Source of the DNA: Podospora pseudoanserina
Taxonomy: Eukaryota > Ascomycota > Sordariomycetes > Sordariales > Podosporaceae
NCBI RefSeq assembly: GCF_035222485.1
Contig: NC_085925.1
Coordinates: 2,046,001-2,110,000, forward strand
Reading direction: 5' to 3'
DNA length: 64,000 nucleotides
Under the pieces are notes generated by a model, which was not told where the DNA came from, ran no database searches, and saw only the letters and a program-made list of their open reading frames with translations. Positions 49,662 to 63,900 of the stretch are shown here, piece by piece; position 1 is the stretch's first letter; the number at the start of each line of letters is the position of its first letter. A program made the position numbers and the translations under genes.

Positions 49662-50273
49662 CTTGTGGCGATTCGGTCGTCAGTCGGGGGAAGCAATGTG
49701 TGCTCGGGTTGTCGAGGTGCGAGTTGGAAGGTGTTTGTGATTGTGAATTGATGGATCTTGGACCAAGTTGGTTCAGGAACCTCAGGCTTGGCCCAGGCGC
49801 AGACATCCGCTGAACAGCTGCCAGGGTCCCTGGTGATTGCCCGCTATTTGTGGGGCATGTGGTGGCCAATCAGATCTCACAGTTCTTTAACCTCACTTAC
49901 ACGACTTACACCATGAAACACTTCCCAAACCAGCAACGGAACAGAGGTGTTGAAGATATCTTGCAGAGTATCGAGCATGGAGATTCTCAAGGATTAAATT
50001 GAGGTATTGCAACCACGTATCCTATATCACCACCATGGTCCTTTCCGCAGAATAGTAGAGCAGTATCTGAAACTGGAAGGAGTGGAAGCACCGAGTTGGG
50101 CCACCTGCTGGCACAGCTCACTTGTTCATGCTTTGTGCGCACAGAAAAAAAAAAAGAAAAGATGGGAATTTTCTCATAACACAGGAGTCGTGTCCAGCAC
50201 ATTACTCCATTCTTCTACAATACCAGTCTTCCGCTCAAGCAGAAAATCAGATCCCCGCCCCCGTCAAACGACT
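49662..50273. other. Intergenic region
   Basis: 612 bp holding the Exo70 promoter and the aminotransferase 3' flank. An A-rich run occurs at 50144-50160. No gene seen. Confidence 0.5.
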
Positions 50274-51849
50274 TCAAACTTGAAGCGTTGCAAAGTAGTC
50301 GTCTACCAGCCTGCCAACTGTCTCCACAATCCACTCAACATCCTCTTTCCGAATATTGAAGGCCGGCGAGATTATGATATGGTCCCCCAGACGCCCGTCC
50401 GCCGAGCCTGCTCCAGGATATACATTGATGCCGTATTTGGGGTCCAATCCAAGCTTGCTGATGACCATGGCTACATGAACTTCTTCCGGGAATGGTGTCG
50501 AGCTTTTCTTGTCCGAAACAAACTCGATTCCCCAGAACAGACCACGACCTCGAATATCAGCGACATTCGGGTGGTTACCAATACGCCTTTTCAGCCCTTG
50601 AGATAGCAAGCGGCCCATGCTAGCGACATTTGCCACGAGGCTTTCTTCTTGGATGATGCGCTGGACTTCGAGGGCAGCCGCACAGCAAGCTGGATGGCCT
50701 TGGTAGGTGTGGCCGTGAACGAATACACTAGGCTAACAGTTAGCAGATTACTCGAACAATCGGCCATCACCACATACGAGCTTCCTTTCGCGATTCCATC
50801 AATGACCTTGTGGTTGGCCAACAGCCCAGCTATTGGTTGATAGCCACCACCAAGCGCCTTTCCGATGGTTTGGATATCTGGAACGACACCCTCCTGTTGC
50901 CATGCGTGCAAGGTACCACTGCGGCCCATGCCACACATCACTTCGTCGAAAATCAGAAGTGCCCCATATTTGTCACACACGGCTTTCATAGCCTTGAAGT
51001 ATCCGGGGACCGACGGCACACAGCCTTGAGCCTAACGGAACAAATATTAGCACACTGCCAGATGATCCTAGGCTCAGTCAAGACATACTGCACCGACGAT
51101 AGGCTCGGCAACAAAAGCGCAGACAGTCTCGGGCCCAACCTTCCGGAACTCCTCATCGAGCTCTTGCGCCAGCTCCGCCACATATTCCTCGTTGGTCTTT
51201 GTGGGAGCTTTGAACCGGGATTCGTTGCATGGAGAGACCTGGGAAACGTTTTTCATCAAGAGTGGTTCAAACTTTTCGCGTCTGTACATGTGACCACCCA
51301 TGGCCAACGCCCCAAGGGTGATGCCGTGGTAGGACTGTCTTCGTGAGATAAAGCGAGTCCTCTGCGGCTGTGATGGTTTGACCTCGATAAAGTATTGCCT
51401 CGCGAGCTTGATAGCCGCCTCCATTGCTTCGGAGCCTGCTTCTGGTCAGCTTGGGAGCAAGAGGATACAACGTGACGAAAGAACTTCCCTGAGTTGACAA
51501 TGTAGGCCCGCGCCATCTGTCCTCCTGTCGAATCGACCAAGAAGCGACAGAGCTCTTCTTGTACTTTGGTGGTGTAGAAGACGGTACTGCAGTACGGGGC
51601 ATCAAGGATCTGTCGATAAGCAGCGTCGGCCACTCTCTTGTTACGATAGCCTATACAGCTGACTGCGGCGCCTCCGGAGGCATCGAACACACGCCGACCA
51701 TCTTCGAGGATTAGGTAGTTGCCTTCGCTTTTGGAAAGGACGAGGAAGTCTTCGGAAAGGTGTCTGTGCAACACAGCCGAGCTGCTGACTGTCTGGGCTC
51801 CGTCGATGCCTTTCATTTCGGCCTGGGGGTCAAGCTTGATCAACACCAT
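50274..51849 (-). CDS. Class III PLP aminotransferase with a damaged splice donor
   Basis: Omega-aminotransferase family (as GABA or DAPA aminotransferases); substrate unknown. Exons in order are 51849-51489, 51435-51089, 51031-50778 and 50727-50274, 471 aa if spliced as in relatives. PLP sites: NSG-SEAMEAAIKLAR across the first splice, SYHGITLGALAMGG, Asp265 in LLIFDEVMCGMGRSG and Lys294 in TIGKALGGG; the C-terminal HGHTYQGHPACCAAAL is complete. Introns 2 and 3 have gtatgt donors (57 and 50 nt). Intron 1 (51436-51488, 53 nt, ctgac branch, cag acceptor) begins GGAAGT instead of GT. A GT four bases on (gttctt) shifts frame with this acceptor, or adds two residues with an earlier AG. The gene may be impaired, or the base is an error. 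Confidence 0.82.
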
Positions 51850-54800
51850 GGTGACGGACAGTATGGGCTTGTGTTGAGTTCACTTGGGTTTGACGGAGAC
51901 CGCTTGCCCGGGGAGAGCATACATACTGGCCTATTTGTATGCGGAACATGGCTCCCCATCTCAACAGTCCACGGGCGAGCACACTACAACCTTGTCCTGA
52001 CCAAGGGACAAGAGCGCGGAATTCCTGGCCAATCCTACCACCGCGGACCATTTTCCAGCACATACATGCGGGGCAGCCCACCGACATACCCGTCAACATG
52101 CTGGAAGCATATGGGATGGAGACTCTTTGTCTGGGTCGTGGACAAGTGGACCTCCGGGTGCTGGCATGATTCGCCGACCTCCACGACCAGCACTGCACAA
52201 TGCACTAGTCTAGCTCCTACTTGTCTAGGAGGGGCCCTGGAGCATCGATAACAAACCTTCTCAGCTTCCATTTTGGACGACACGAACAAAACACGCAATG
52301 GAGACAGCTTCAAGAGAGCACCAGAGGTCATATGTCAGGTACACCCTTAGGAACGGATACAAGGGGTAACACATGTCACACGTGCAACAAACGACCTGCA
52401 CTCTGCCGCCTTCAAACCGCCCTCGAGGTGGTTGTTGCTGCTGTGCGACCATGGACTTCAAAGCCCCCTTCGGCAGCCGCACGTCCACACGGCGGAAGCT
52501 TGGGTGTGAGGGGTAAAAAGCCAAGGGGTCTAATTCGGCATGCCGATTTCGGCCCAAGTTGTCGATTATCACCCGCAGCCACCCTGGTCCTGTCTCTACA
52601 AACAGCGCAGGATCATCAGGAAATCCTCCCGCTTCACACCAACAGGCTGCTTTGACGCCAGCTCTCCATGTCGTACCAGAGCTCAGCTTACCACATAGAT
52701 TCGTTGACATTTCCCTTCCTGGACATCCTTTGGCCCCCTGACAATGGCTATCGACGGACGACTTGGTCCTTCGTTCGGCCCCTTCGGGATGGCACCCCCA
52801 GCTTACTCGGCAGGCCGAGGGGAGCCGCACGGGCCTTCGGCACGTTCTCTTGCCGAAGATAAAGAGCGACCACTCAGCCTCGCCGGACCTCCATCCCGAT
52901 ACCACAGTCCGAGGCCTGCTGGTGATGATATGACACATGCGTCGAGACCTATAGAGGTGCTTTCACCATACCATTCAATGCGACGTCCAACCTTTGAAGG
53001 TTTATGCCGCTGACACACACCGCTTGTTTTGTGCTATCGAGACTGTTGGTCTTCGCGATGGACCGTCTCCTATCTCGGGAGAATGGCCCCGTCATCAGTG
53101 TGACCACTGGCCTTCAGCCTTTGAATCATACAACCGGTATTGTATCTGTCAGCCAGGTTGGCATCAATCATACGAGTACGGCACCTTCGGTGTGACTGTT
53201 TACCTGCTGAGTGGGATCTGCGTCTGAGGTGCTCCTCCGGCATTCCCTTTTCATATGACAGGGCCAACTAACACCGTCTCTCCTTGACGATTACTGGTCA
53301 AGTTCCCCGCATGCAGTCCGTTTTCTGGCGTCTACATTTCGCACAGGGCGAGTGCCGGATCGTGGCTTTTGCATGGTCATACTACTGCGGAATGTGATAC
53401 CGGTACCCCCTCCGCTAGAGGTCGGTAGCCATACAATTTGTCTCTCCAACTCACGAGTTCTGATCAAAGTTGAAGCAGCATTGCAGCACGCATGATCTTG
53501 AGACGCGGTTCTAGAAAGTCCTGTTTCAGCCGCCAAACTCCTGAAGACTTCAATGCCGTACTTTTTCCACGCCTTTGCCCCTGATCATCTTGGTGGGATG
53601 AAGCCCAGATTCTTCCATCAACGTCAACATTGGCAGCATTCGCGGCTTGCCGTGAGAAGGTCTTGATTTGCGGGCTGGCTGCATCTGGTTCCGAGACAAG
53701 GGCATGCTTTCGGTGAGCCTTGAGGTTCACGGGACGAGCAATGCTGGTCTGTACTGATGCCGCTATGCTTCTAGCCATTGAGCGATAAACAGCCACCTCG
53801 ACTGGCAGTACTCCCTGGACTGTTCAGTTGAGGAGCGGGATGTGGGAGACCAGGATAGCCGTTGGCCAGGATTCACCCGCTCCCGTCACGAGAATAAGGG
53901 CGGCCACGTCAACTTCCTGAACTTGACCTGGGGAGCCCAGCCTCCTTCCCGACAGTTTGGTAACCAATTAGATATATCTCTCGACGCTCGTATTGACAAG
54001 GATATCCATGGCTTGTTATTGTGCTGTCTGCATATCAAAGCACTCGGGTCTCGGTTGAGCCAGTTGAAAAACAAAGCACCCGTCTAGAAGGTGCTTGGAT
54101 GGTGGTATCGTAGGAAAAGGAGGTGGCGAGCCCTGCTACATACCTACGGGGGCCTCTGTTTGGCTTTATCTACCCCAATCTTGAACCAATGACACTACTC
54201 AGACTCTCGATAGACAAAAGACACCAAGCCTTGGTGTCATAGCAGAGGGCGTTGCGCAACATTGGACCGCATGATACCGAGACCCAATGCGGGAAAGCCT
54301 CTCAAGCACACATTGGAGGGAAGAAGGCGAGACAACAACAATAGCGGCCCGCCAGAAGCCGCGAGGCTCGCACGGAAGGAAGGAAGCATGATGTTGATTC
54401 TCGTATTGGTTCGGGAATCATGGAAGAACCCAGGCGGACTGCTGCCTTCAGTGGGCAAGAATGGGACAGCGGGACAGACAGTGTGTTCATGGTCATGGGG
54501 ACTTGTTTTTTTCTTCTTCATGATGATGTGCAGGAAACACAGTCTGCCGACGTGCCCAAGTTCGCGCTGCTTGATAGGCACATCGTCGAGCTCGGGGAGG
54601 TTACGCTGTGTGTATATGTGCTGGCCTACCTACCTACCAGGGGGGCTCCTCCGATTTTTTGGAGGGTCGCTTGGTCTTTCAACCAGTAGTTACTCTACCT
54701 TGGGGTTGTTCTGGTGCTGTGGCTTGATAGTTTGATGCCCTGGGTTGTTGGAGGGTTGCAATATGACTAATGATAAGTTTTCTTGGGCAGGGGCAAGAAA

Positions 54801-54954
54801 CTGTTGGTATCATGCTATCCGCGGATAGAGAGATTTATCTGCCCATCCGCGGTGATACTTTGGCTTCCTGTGTGAATCGAAGTGTGTAGGTGTTGATACC
54901 AGTTAACGAAATCTTTCAGCTGCTTCAAAAGCCACAAGTCTGGCGCAGACTGTC
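51850..54954. other. Gene-poor stretch
   Basis: 3.1 kb with the aminotransferase promoter on the left. The 225-codon minus frame at 52261-52938 and others are Arg/Cys/Trp-rich without domain signals and appear to be chance. Nothing else recognised before the 5S gene. Confidence 0.45.
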
Positions 54955-55073
54955 ACATACGACCATAGCCAGCTAAAAATACGGCATCCCGTCCGCTCTG
55001 CCCTCGTCAAATAGCTGTGCGCCGAATTAGTACTCAGGTGGGTGACCACTGGGGAATCCTCGGTGTTGTATGT
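54955..55073 (+). rRNA. 5S ribosomal RNA, divergent type
   Basis: 119 nt with the full 5S fold. Helix I pairs 54955-54963 (acatacgac) with 55065-55073 (one G-U). Helix II pairs CAGCTA 54970-54975 with TAGCTG 55012-55017. Helix III pairs GGCA 54983-54986 with TGCC 54999-55002 around the conserved loop CCCGTCCG. Helix IV is CAGgTGG 55035-55041 with CCACTG 55046-55051. Helix V is CCGA 55022-55025 with TCGG 55060-55063. The conserved gggtgacca is present. Bases in helices II, III and V differ from the common sordariomycete sequence as I recall it, but pairing is kept. T runs follow (listed separately). Such dispersed, heterogeneous 5S genes are known in Neurospora. Confidence 0.85.
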
Positions 55074-55094
55074 TTTTGCTTTTTGCTTTTTGCT
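55072..55094 (+). terminator. RNA polymerase III terminator
   Basis: Three copies of tttttgc directly after the 5S gene; each T5 run can stop Pol III. The 7-bp tandem arrangement gives two backup stops. Confidence 0.75.
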
Positions 55095-55725
55095 CATTGC
55101 AGTGAATGAGTTCTTTTATATTTGAAGCATGGCTTTAATCAGTTCAACCAGGTATCTAGCCTATGGATAAAGAGGGCTGTAAGACTTTGCTATATTTTTT
55201 GGAGCTTGATCGAAAGGTGTTCGTTCACTCTTGAGATTTCGCCTTCGGCCATGCTGTAAGCTTCTTTTGCTCTGAAACTGTCAAACATGTACTTTTGATG
55301 AATAGGAGGAAGACAGAGCATAATGACAAGTCCTCCATCTCCTCTGAATTATGAGAACGGCACAAAGGAGGTATTCCTACACACCGAGAGTTGACCTGGG
55401 TGAGAAGGTCAAGGTCAACACTGGCCGTGCACTGGCTGGGCAACCGTAAGGGAGCCCCGCAGTTGCCATTGGACCTGAATCAATTAAAACCCCTGTCAGG
55501 GGCGACGCGCAGCAAACGCGAAACCGCGACGGGACGCGCGCTGGAGTCTGCTTTGCGAATGAATTCTCCCCACTCTCGTCGGTCAGGCATTGCCAGAGAA
55601 AGAACACCGCTTTCTGCCACTGTCCACAACACAAAACAACACCCACCCACCTTGACACATTGTGTCTTCTTCACCACCACCAAATCCAATTCCCATTTTG
55701 ATACCCGGTGGACACATACGACAAG
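55095..55725. other. Intergenic region
   Basis: 631 bp between the 5S gene and mcm3. The last 250 bp hold the mcm3 promoter, including acgcg at 55505-55510 and again at 55535-55541 (acgcgcgc), which resemble the MluI cell-cycle box core used for MCM genes in yeasts. Confidence 0.45.
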
Positions 55726-58509
<2,784 letters not shown>

Positions 58510-58702
58510 GGGGTGGTTTGTGGGCATCATAGCACATGGGCTGGTTTATGGCTGTAGAACTGAAAGTAGAAAGCAAGCATGATGGATGGTCTTGTCATTT
58601 TTCCATGAGAAACCCAACCGTGATTCGAATTTAACGCCATGCCTACCCCGCAACCCGCCAAAACAACACGAGATAAGAGAGATCTATGATATCATCTCAG
58701 TA

Positions 58703-60077
58703 TTACTTCCCCTCTCCCTCCCCCAACCCAACCCTCTCCATAAAGCTCTTCAACCTATCCCCCACCCGCTCCCCGTTCCACCTCTCCTCCTCCCCTTCCC
58801 CTTTCAACTCGGGCATACCAACCTGCTCAATAGCAAAACTCGCCGCCACGGCCCCCCACCCAACCGCCTCCTCAATCCCCTTCCCCCTCGCCAGCGCAAC
58901 CCCCAACCCACCCAAGAAGGTATTCCCTCCCCCAGTCGCATCTTTCACCTTCTCCCTCCCCTCCTCCCCCGTCCAGTAAGCCGGCAACCACCTCTCAACC
59001 CCCTCGTCAACCTCAATCTCCTCCCTCGCCACCACCCCCTCCTCCTCCCCCACCCCCATCACCAACCCCCTAAACAGCTCCTCCATATCCGTCTCTTTCG
59101 TCAAACCCCCCCTGTGACCCACCACCTTCTTCATCGTCCTCTTCCTCCCCCCATTCCGCGCAATGTACGCCCCCTTTTCCCCCGCCCTAACAACCAAGGT
59201 ATATGACTGCAGCGGCATGCTCGCCAAAAGCTGCTCACACCCCTTCTCCACCGCTAGGGCATCAACCCCCCCATCCTCCAACACCCCTGTCCCCCCAAGA
59301 AAGCCAGCAAGCTCGGCGTGATTGGGAGAGCAAACGTCCACCATCGGGAGGGTGTTTGTGCAATTGAGCAACTCTTCCGGTGTGCACAAATCCGGGACTG
59401 GCTCCCAGATTATAACTGGGCGGGTGTGCTCCTCTGATGGGCGTTGATGATTGTAGTACCTCTTTCTGGCTGAGAGGAAGGTGGTTACCAGTTCTTGGCA
59501 GCGGAGGGGGGAGCAGATGAGGTGGAGGGACTTGGTTGTTAGTAATACTGGGGAGAGGGAGGCAAGGTCGTCGGTTGTGAGGCGGCGTTTGGGGGTTAGG
59601 TAGCGGAAGGAGCGGTGGGAGGGGTCGAGGGGGTTGGAGTAGCCGTTGTAGCCTTTTGTTGTGAGCCGGTCGGCGTTATGGCGGAAGACGGCCGAGGTTT
59701 GCCAAGAGGAGAGGTGGGCTGATAGGGAGGGGGGGAAGTCTGAGCCGCAGTCGATTATCATGGATGTTGTTGATGACAAAAGGGGAGGGGGGGAGAAGAG
59801 GCGGGCGCCGAGAAGGGAGTATGTTCCTGCTCCGCCGGGGATGTTCAAACTGGGGGGGAGGGAGAGGGAGGGGGGGTGGTGGATTTCATCTTGACAAGAC
59901 AGTTAGTGATATGTTGGGGATATAAAGAGGGGTTGGGGGAGGGGTACCAATTATGAACATCCCCAAGGTAACAAAATCTATCTCTTGAGTGGGGGGGATT
60001 TCGTTCCACGATTCGAGTACTTCTTCCTCACCGGCGACGGCGTCTGTTGGGTCTGGCTCCGGCGGCGGCGGTGTCAT
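58703..60077 (-). CDS. Mak32-like PfkB-family protein with Asn at the catalytic site
   Basis: Sugar-kinase-fold protein related to yeast Mak32, whose substrate is unknown. Exons in order are 60077-59948 and 59889-58703, 438 aa; the 58-nt intron has donor gtaccc and splits FIIDEI. The N-terminal family motif is DFVTLGMFII-DEI then NIPGGAGTYSLLGARLF. The C-terminal PfkB signature reads DATGGGNTFLGGLGVAL: Asp360 (transition-state site) is kept, while the usual catalytic Asp of GAGD is Asn366. An acidic insertion lies at about residues 320-345. ATG 60077 is the first in frame. The sense strand runs from C-rich to very G-rich near 59400. It converges with mcm3, 3' ends 193 bp apart. Confidence 0.88.
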
Positions 60078-60968
60078 GTTGTCGGTTGCTTGCTTGCTTG
60101 GCAATCGGGATTCAAGACCAAACTGTTGTGTGACGCCTATTTCCTAAACAAAAGAATCACAAATATCTCGTGCCTTTTTGGTAACAAAAACGAGTGTGCC
60201 TTCGTGAAGGTCGATGAAATGAGCGAGTGGTGAGTCCTCAGTCGAACCACATCCCACTCCCACTCTCCAGTGGTCCACGCCCGGCTGAACCGCGATTGGA
60301 AGGCAACAACTCCCAAGATCCCAACCAAACAGCTGCCAACGTGGTGACTGGTTCAGGGCGAAGGTGCGGCCCAATTAGGTGACTTGCAGCAGCTTCCAGC
60401 TCTTAAAGCTTGCAGTTAAGCTCACCTAACCTACCACTTAAGCAAAAAGTGGGGCTGGTGCCAGCTATGCTACGCCATGCTATGCCCACCTACATATACA
60501 TATATATATATATATACGTGTCATTCCTACATCCATCTCAAGGCACCACCCCATTTCACATCTGAGGTATGATATTCGACTATGCCATCATGCGAGTACA
60601 TTCGTCTCTTATCAACTCCTACAACAACCGATCAAACAAAACCCATCATGTTACACAATACACCCTCTCCCAGCCTAACCACGCTCAACATTTCCTATTC
60701 CATACATACCAAACGTCCAAAACTTCCAAAAAAATTCAAATAAAAATCCCATTTTGTCCCGCAAACAAGAATCCCCAAAAATCCCCATATCCCCAAATCA
60801 AGTACCTAAACTAAAAACCCAGGCTTTCCCATAACCCCATATCCCATGAAGCGAAATAATAAACACAGACACCACAAAAACATATCATGCCAACATAAAC
60901 ATATCCCTCCAATTATTTCTCTGTGTGTTTTCATCATTGCCCGTCCTGCCGCAAGCGTATGAAAAAGC
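60078..60968. other. Intergenic region
   Basis: 891 bp with the Mak32-like promoter and the 3' flank of the zinc-cluster gene. A (TA)n run lies at 60495-60515. The AT-rich, C-biased block at 60640-60960 is probably 3' UTR of the minus-strand gene. No gene seen. Confidence 0.5.
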
Positions 60969-63900
60969 CTACATCATATTCCCTAACCCAGCCGCCGCAG
61001 CTACATTATCAAACCCAAGTCCGTGCTGGGCCTCGCCGTTGATCCCAAAAAATTGAAACCTGTCCCTCTCATGTCAGCCAGTCATTCATACTGTATAAAA
61101 ATTGAAAAAAACTCACCAGTCTTCCACATTCATCGTCGAGGGAAGCGGCTGCCCCTGCACCGAGCTCGTGCTCCAGCTGTCGCTCGGGCTGTTCCCATCC
61201 ACCATCTGGCTGTCAAAGTTCGTCTGCCAGATATTCGCCCCCTGGTTGCCCGGGAACCCAGCCATCCCCGGCTGGAGCAGTCCGTTCTTGTTGCTGTTGT
61301 TGTTCGTGTTTTGCATCGGGCTACCTGCTAATCCTCTGTTGGTTGGCAAAGCTTGTCCAAACTGATGTTGTCCGTCCACGGGGGCGGGCCCACCTTGCAT
61401 GTTCTGGTTCTGCATCTGAGCCATGACCGAGGCGTCCATGTTCTGATGGTGCTGGTGCGGCGAAAACTGCCCCTGGAACGGCGCTTGGACGCCCTCGGGG
61501 AACAACTGATCCGGTTGAAAGTTTTCCCAGATGGACTGCGACAGGTTAGGTGAGTTTCTCGTGACCAGATAGAGGTCCGGTGGCGTGGCTGGAACAGAGA
61601 ACGAAGGGTTAAATGGCGTTGCCGGTCGGGTGTGCGGGCGTGAGGCGGTCCCGCCCATGAACGCGTCGCCGTTGTTGCGGGTGTGAGGCGGTGGTGAGGT
61701 CGTGGCTGTGGCGGTGGCGGTGGGGGGAGGCATCGCGTTTGGATTCTGCTCCTTGTTCAGGAAACTGGGCGTTTGTGGCCGGGACCGTTCATAAGACTCC
61801 TGGTGCTGTGGCTGTGGCGTGTTAACCGAGAAATCGATCGCCATCTCGTCGTATTTGCGCTTCTCTTGCATCCGCTGATGCTGTTCCAGCTGAGAAAGGC
61901 TCTGCTGCGCCTTGCGGTGTCTCTTGCCAGCCGCCTTCTGCAGCCTCTCCTCAAGCACCTTGTTTCCGAGAATCGACTCGAAAAGGGTGTGCACCATCTT
62001 GCCCACCAGCCAGACCTTGGACACATCCTTAAGAGCATCCATGCAAGTGCGGATCCGATCCTGCGTAACCTGTCGAATGGACTGCACCGGTGACCTGAGC
62101 TGGTAGACGTGCATGATGAGCGCCGAGAACAAGCTGTACACCACGTACGCCGGGCAGTAGCGGAGCTCCCCGTGAGCTGTGAGGTTCTCAATAATCGAGG
62201 TAATCATGGCCGCCGCCTGGAAAGCAATGTTGCGTGATGGGTAGGCCGAGTCTTCTGGGAACCTGTGGGAGCCACTCGGAGGCATGTGGGCGCGGTGAAG
62301 CAGGCAGAGTGTGGTGTAGTAGTTGGAATGAAGCAGCGCAGACCAGAAGTGATGCCTCGGCATCTCCCAGTACACAATCTTGGGGCAGTTCTGAAGCCAG
62401 TCCGCAAGCGCCATGTCGCTGTGTGTGAGGTCGATAGCGTTCTGCCGCCTGCCCTTGGCCGCCACCGAGTACTGCTGCGACAACACCAAGCCCATAATCT
62501 CACAGAGCTTGACATACTGCAAGAAGAACTGAACGTGAATGGGATCCGGCGGGTGTTCGCCAGTAGGGTGGTCGGCATCGTCCTCGATGAAGTCATCCTC
62601 GGTCAACATCTCCACGTCCGAATCATCGAGGTTGATGTGACAAGGCCGCCCAAGCGCAACCGCCACTGACCGATCCCTAGTGAACAGTGTCCACCAGATG
62701 CGCTTCCATAACCTCTTGTCAGACCTGCTGAGCTGTGACCCCTCCACACTCCGGTGCATGCCCGAGCCCTGGGCGACGATGGTGGCGACACGGGTCCAGT
62801 AAAACACATTCTTGGTGACGTCCTCGGGACCTTCCCAGTACCACCCCATCAACAAAAGGGACTGGACAATGGTCACCCGATCATCCTCATAGTTGGCATC
62901 GTACAGAGCCTTGGCTCTCTTGTAGAAAGTCAAGGCTGCCGGCGTCGAAGAGCCGTTGGCATCCATCAGCTGAGAATTGGTACACACCCGTGACCCTGCC
63001 AACAGCATGGCTTGTAGCAGAAGCAGAGACGGCGGGTTCTTGGGGTCCTTGTACCGGCGCATGAACTTGGTCTTGTTGATCACAGGGACGACGGGATGGA
63101 TCCATCTGAAGTATGAGTCGATCAGCTCGTCGCAGAGGGACCTTGGCGGGAGCAGGAAAGCTCCTCGCTGGTGCAGGATTTCAATCTCGACATTGTCCAG
63201 CTCTGTCAGTCGTGCCCTGGATCCCTTGATATTCTCTGGCAGCGGGTAGTGGACGACATCTGCCGAGCTCTGACGGTCGTGAACAAGCAGCGTCAGGTTG
63301 GAAGACTCTCCAAGGTAGGCCACCCTGCCGGCCTCGGTGATGGGGGCCCGAGTAAACTTGGGCTTCATGACCAGATTCATATAGTTGGCCAAGGTGGCAT
63401 TATCAAACTCCTCCTTCTTCTGTTGCTCCTCGGTAGGGGCGGTCAAGGGGGTAGCTTCGTGGGTGTGATAGACAGCAGGAGGTCGGGTGCCACTGGGAAA
63501 AGTGCTGGACCCGGGAGGAAGTGATGATGATCGATCGTCGACCTCGCCTCGTTCACTACAGCCGCCGCGTCAGCATCCAACTATCAGACCGAACAAGCAT
63601 ATAAACTTTGAGCTATCAAGCACAGCACAGCAAGCGCACAGACGAGAACCCCGAGTACCTGGGCGAACCCGTGGAGAGCGAGGGCCTGCCACGCTATTTG
63701 TCGCAAAGCAAATAGATCAGGAGACAAAAGATATGGTGTGTGTGTGTGTGTGTGTGTATGTGTGTGGTGTCATTTACCTATCAGAATCCTTGGACTGGGC
63801 GATGCTGCTAGCCACCTTTTTGCGCTTCGGGGTAGGGATGCGGCATTCGATCTGAAAGGCGACGCAGTTGGTACACGGCACGCCGAGGCTGGCGGCATCG

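Noticed and set aside
52261-52938. 225-codon minus-strand ORF
   Set aside because: Arg/Cys/Trp-rich, no domain, overlapping frames on the other strand are equally open; typical of chance ORFs in GC-rich DNA.
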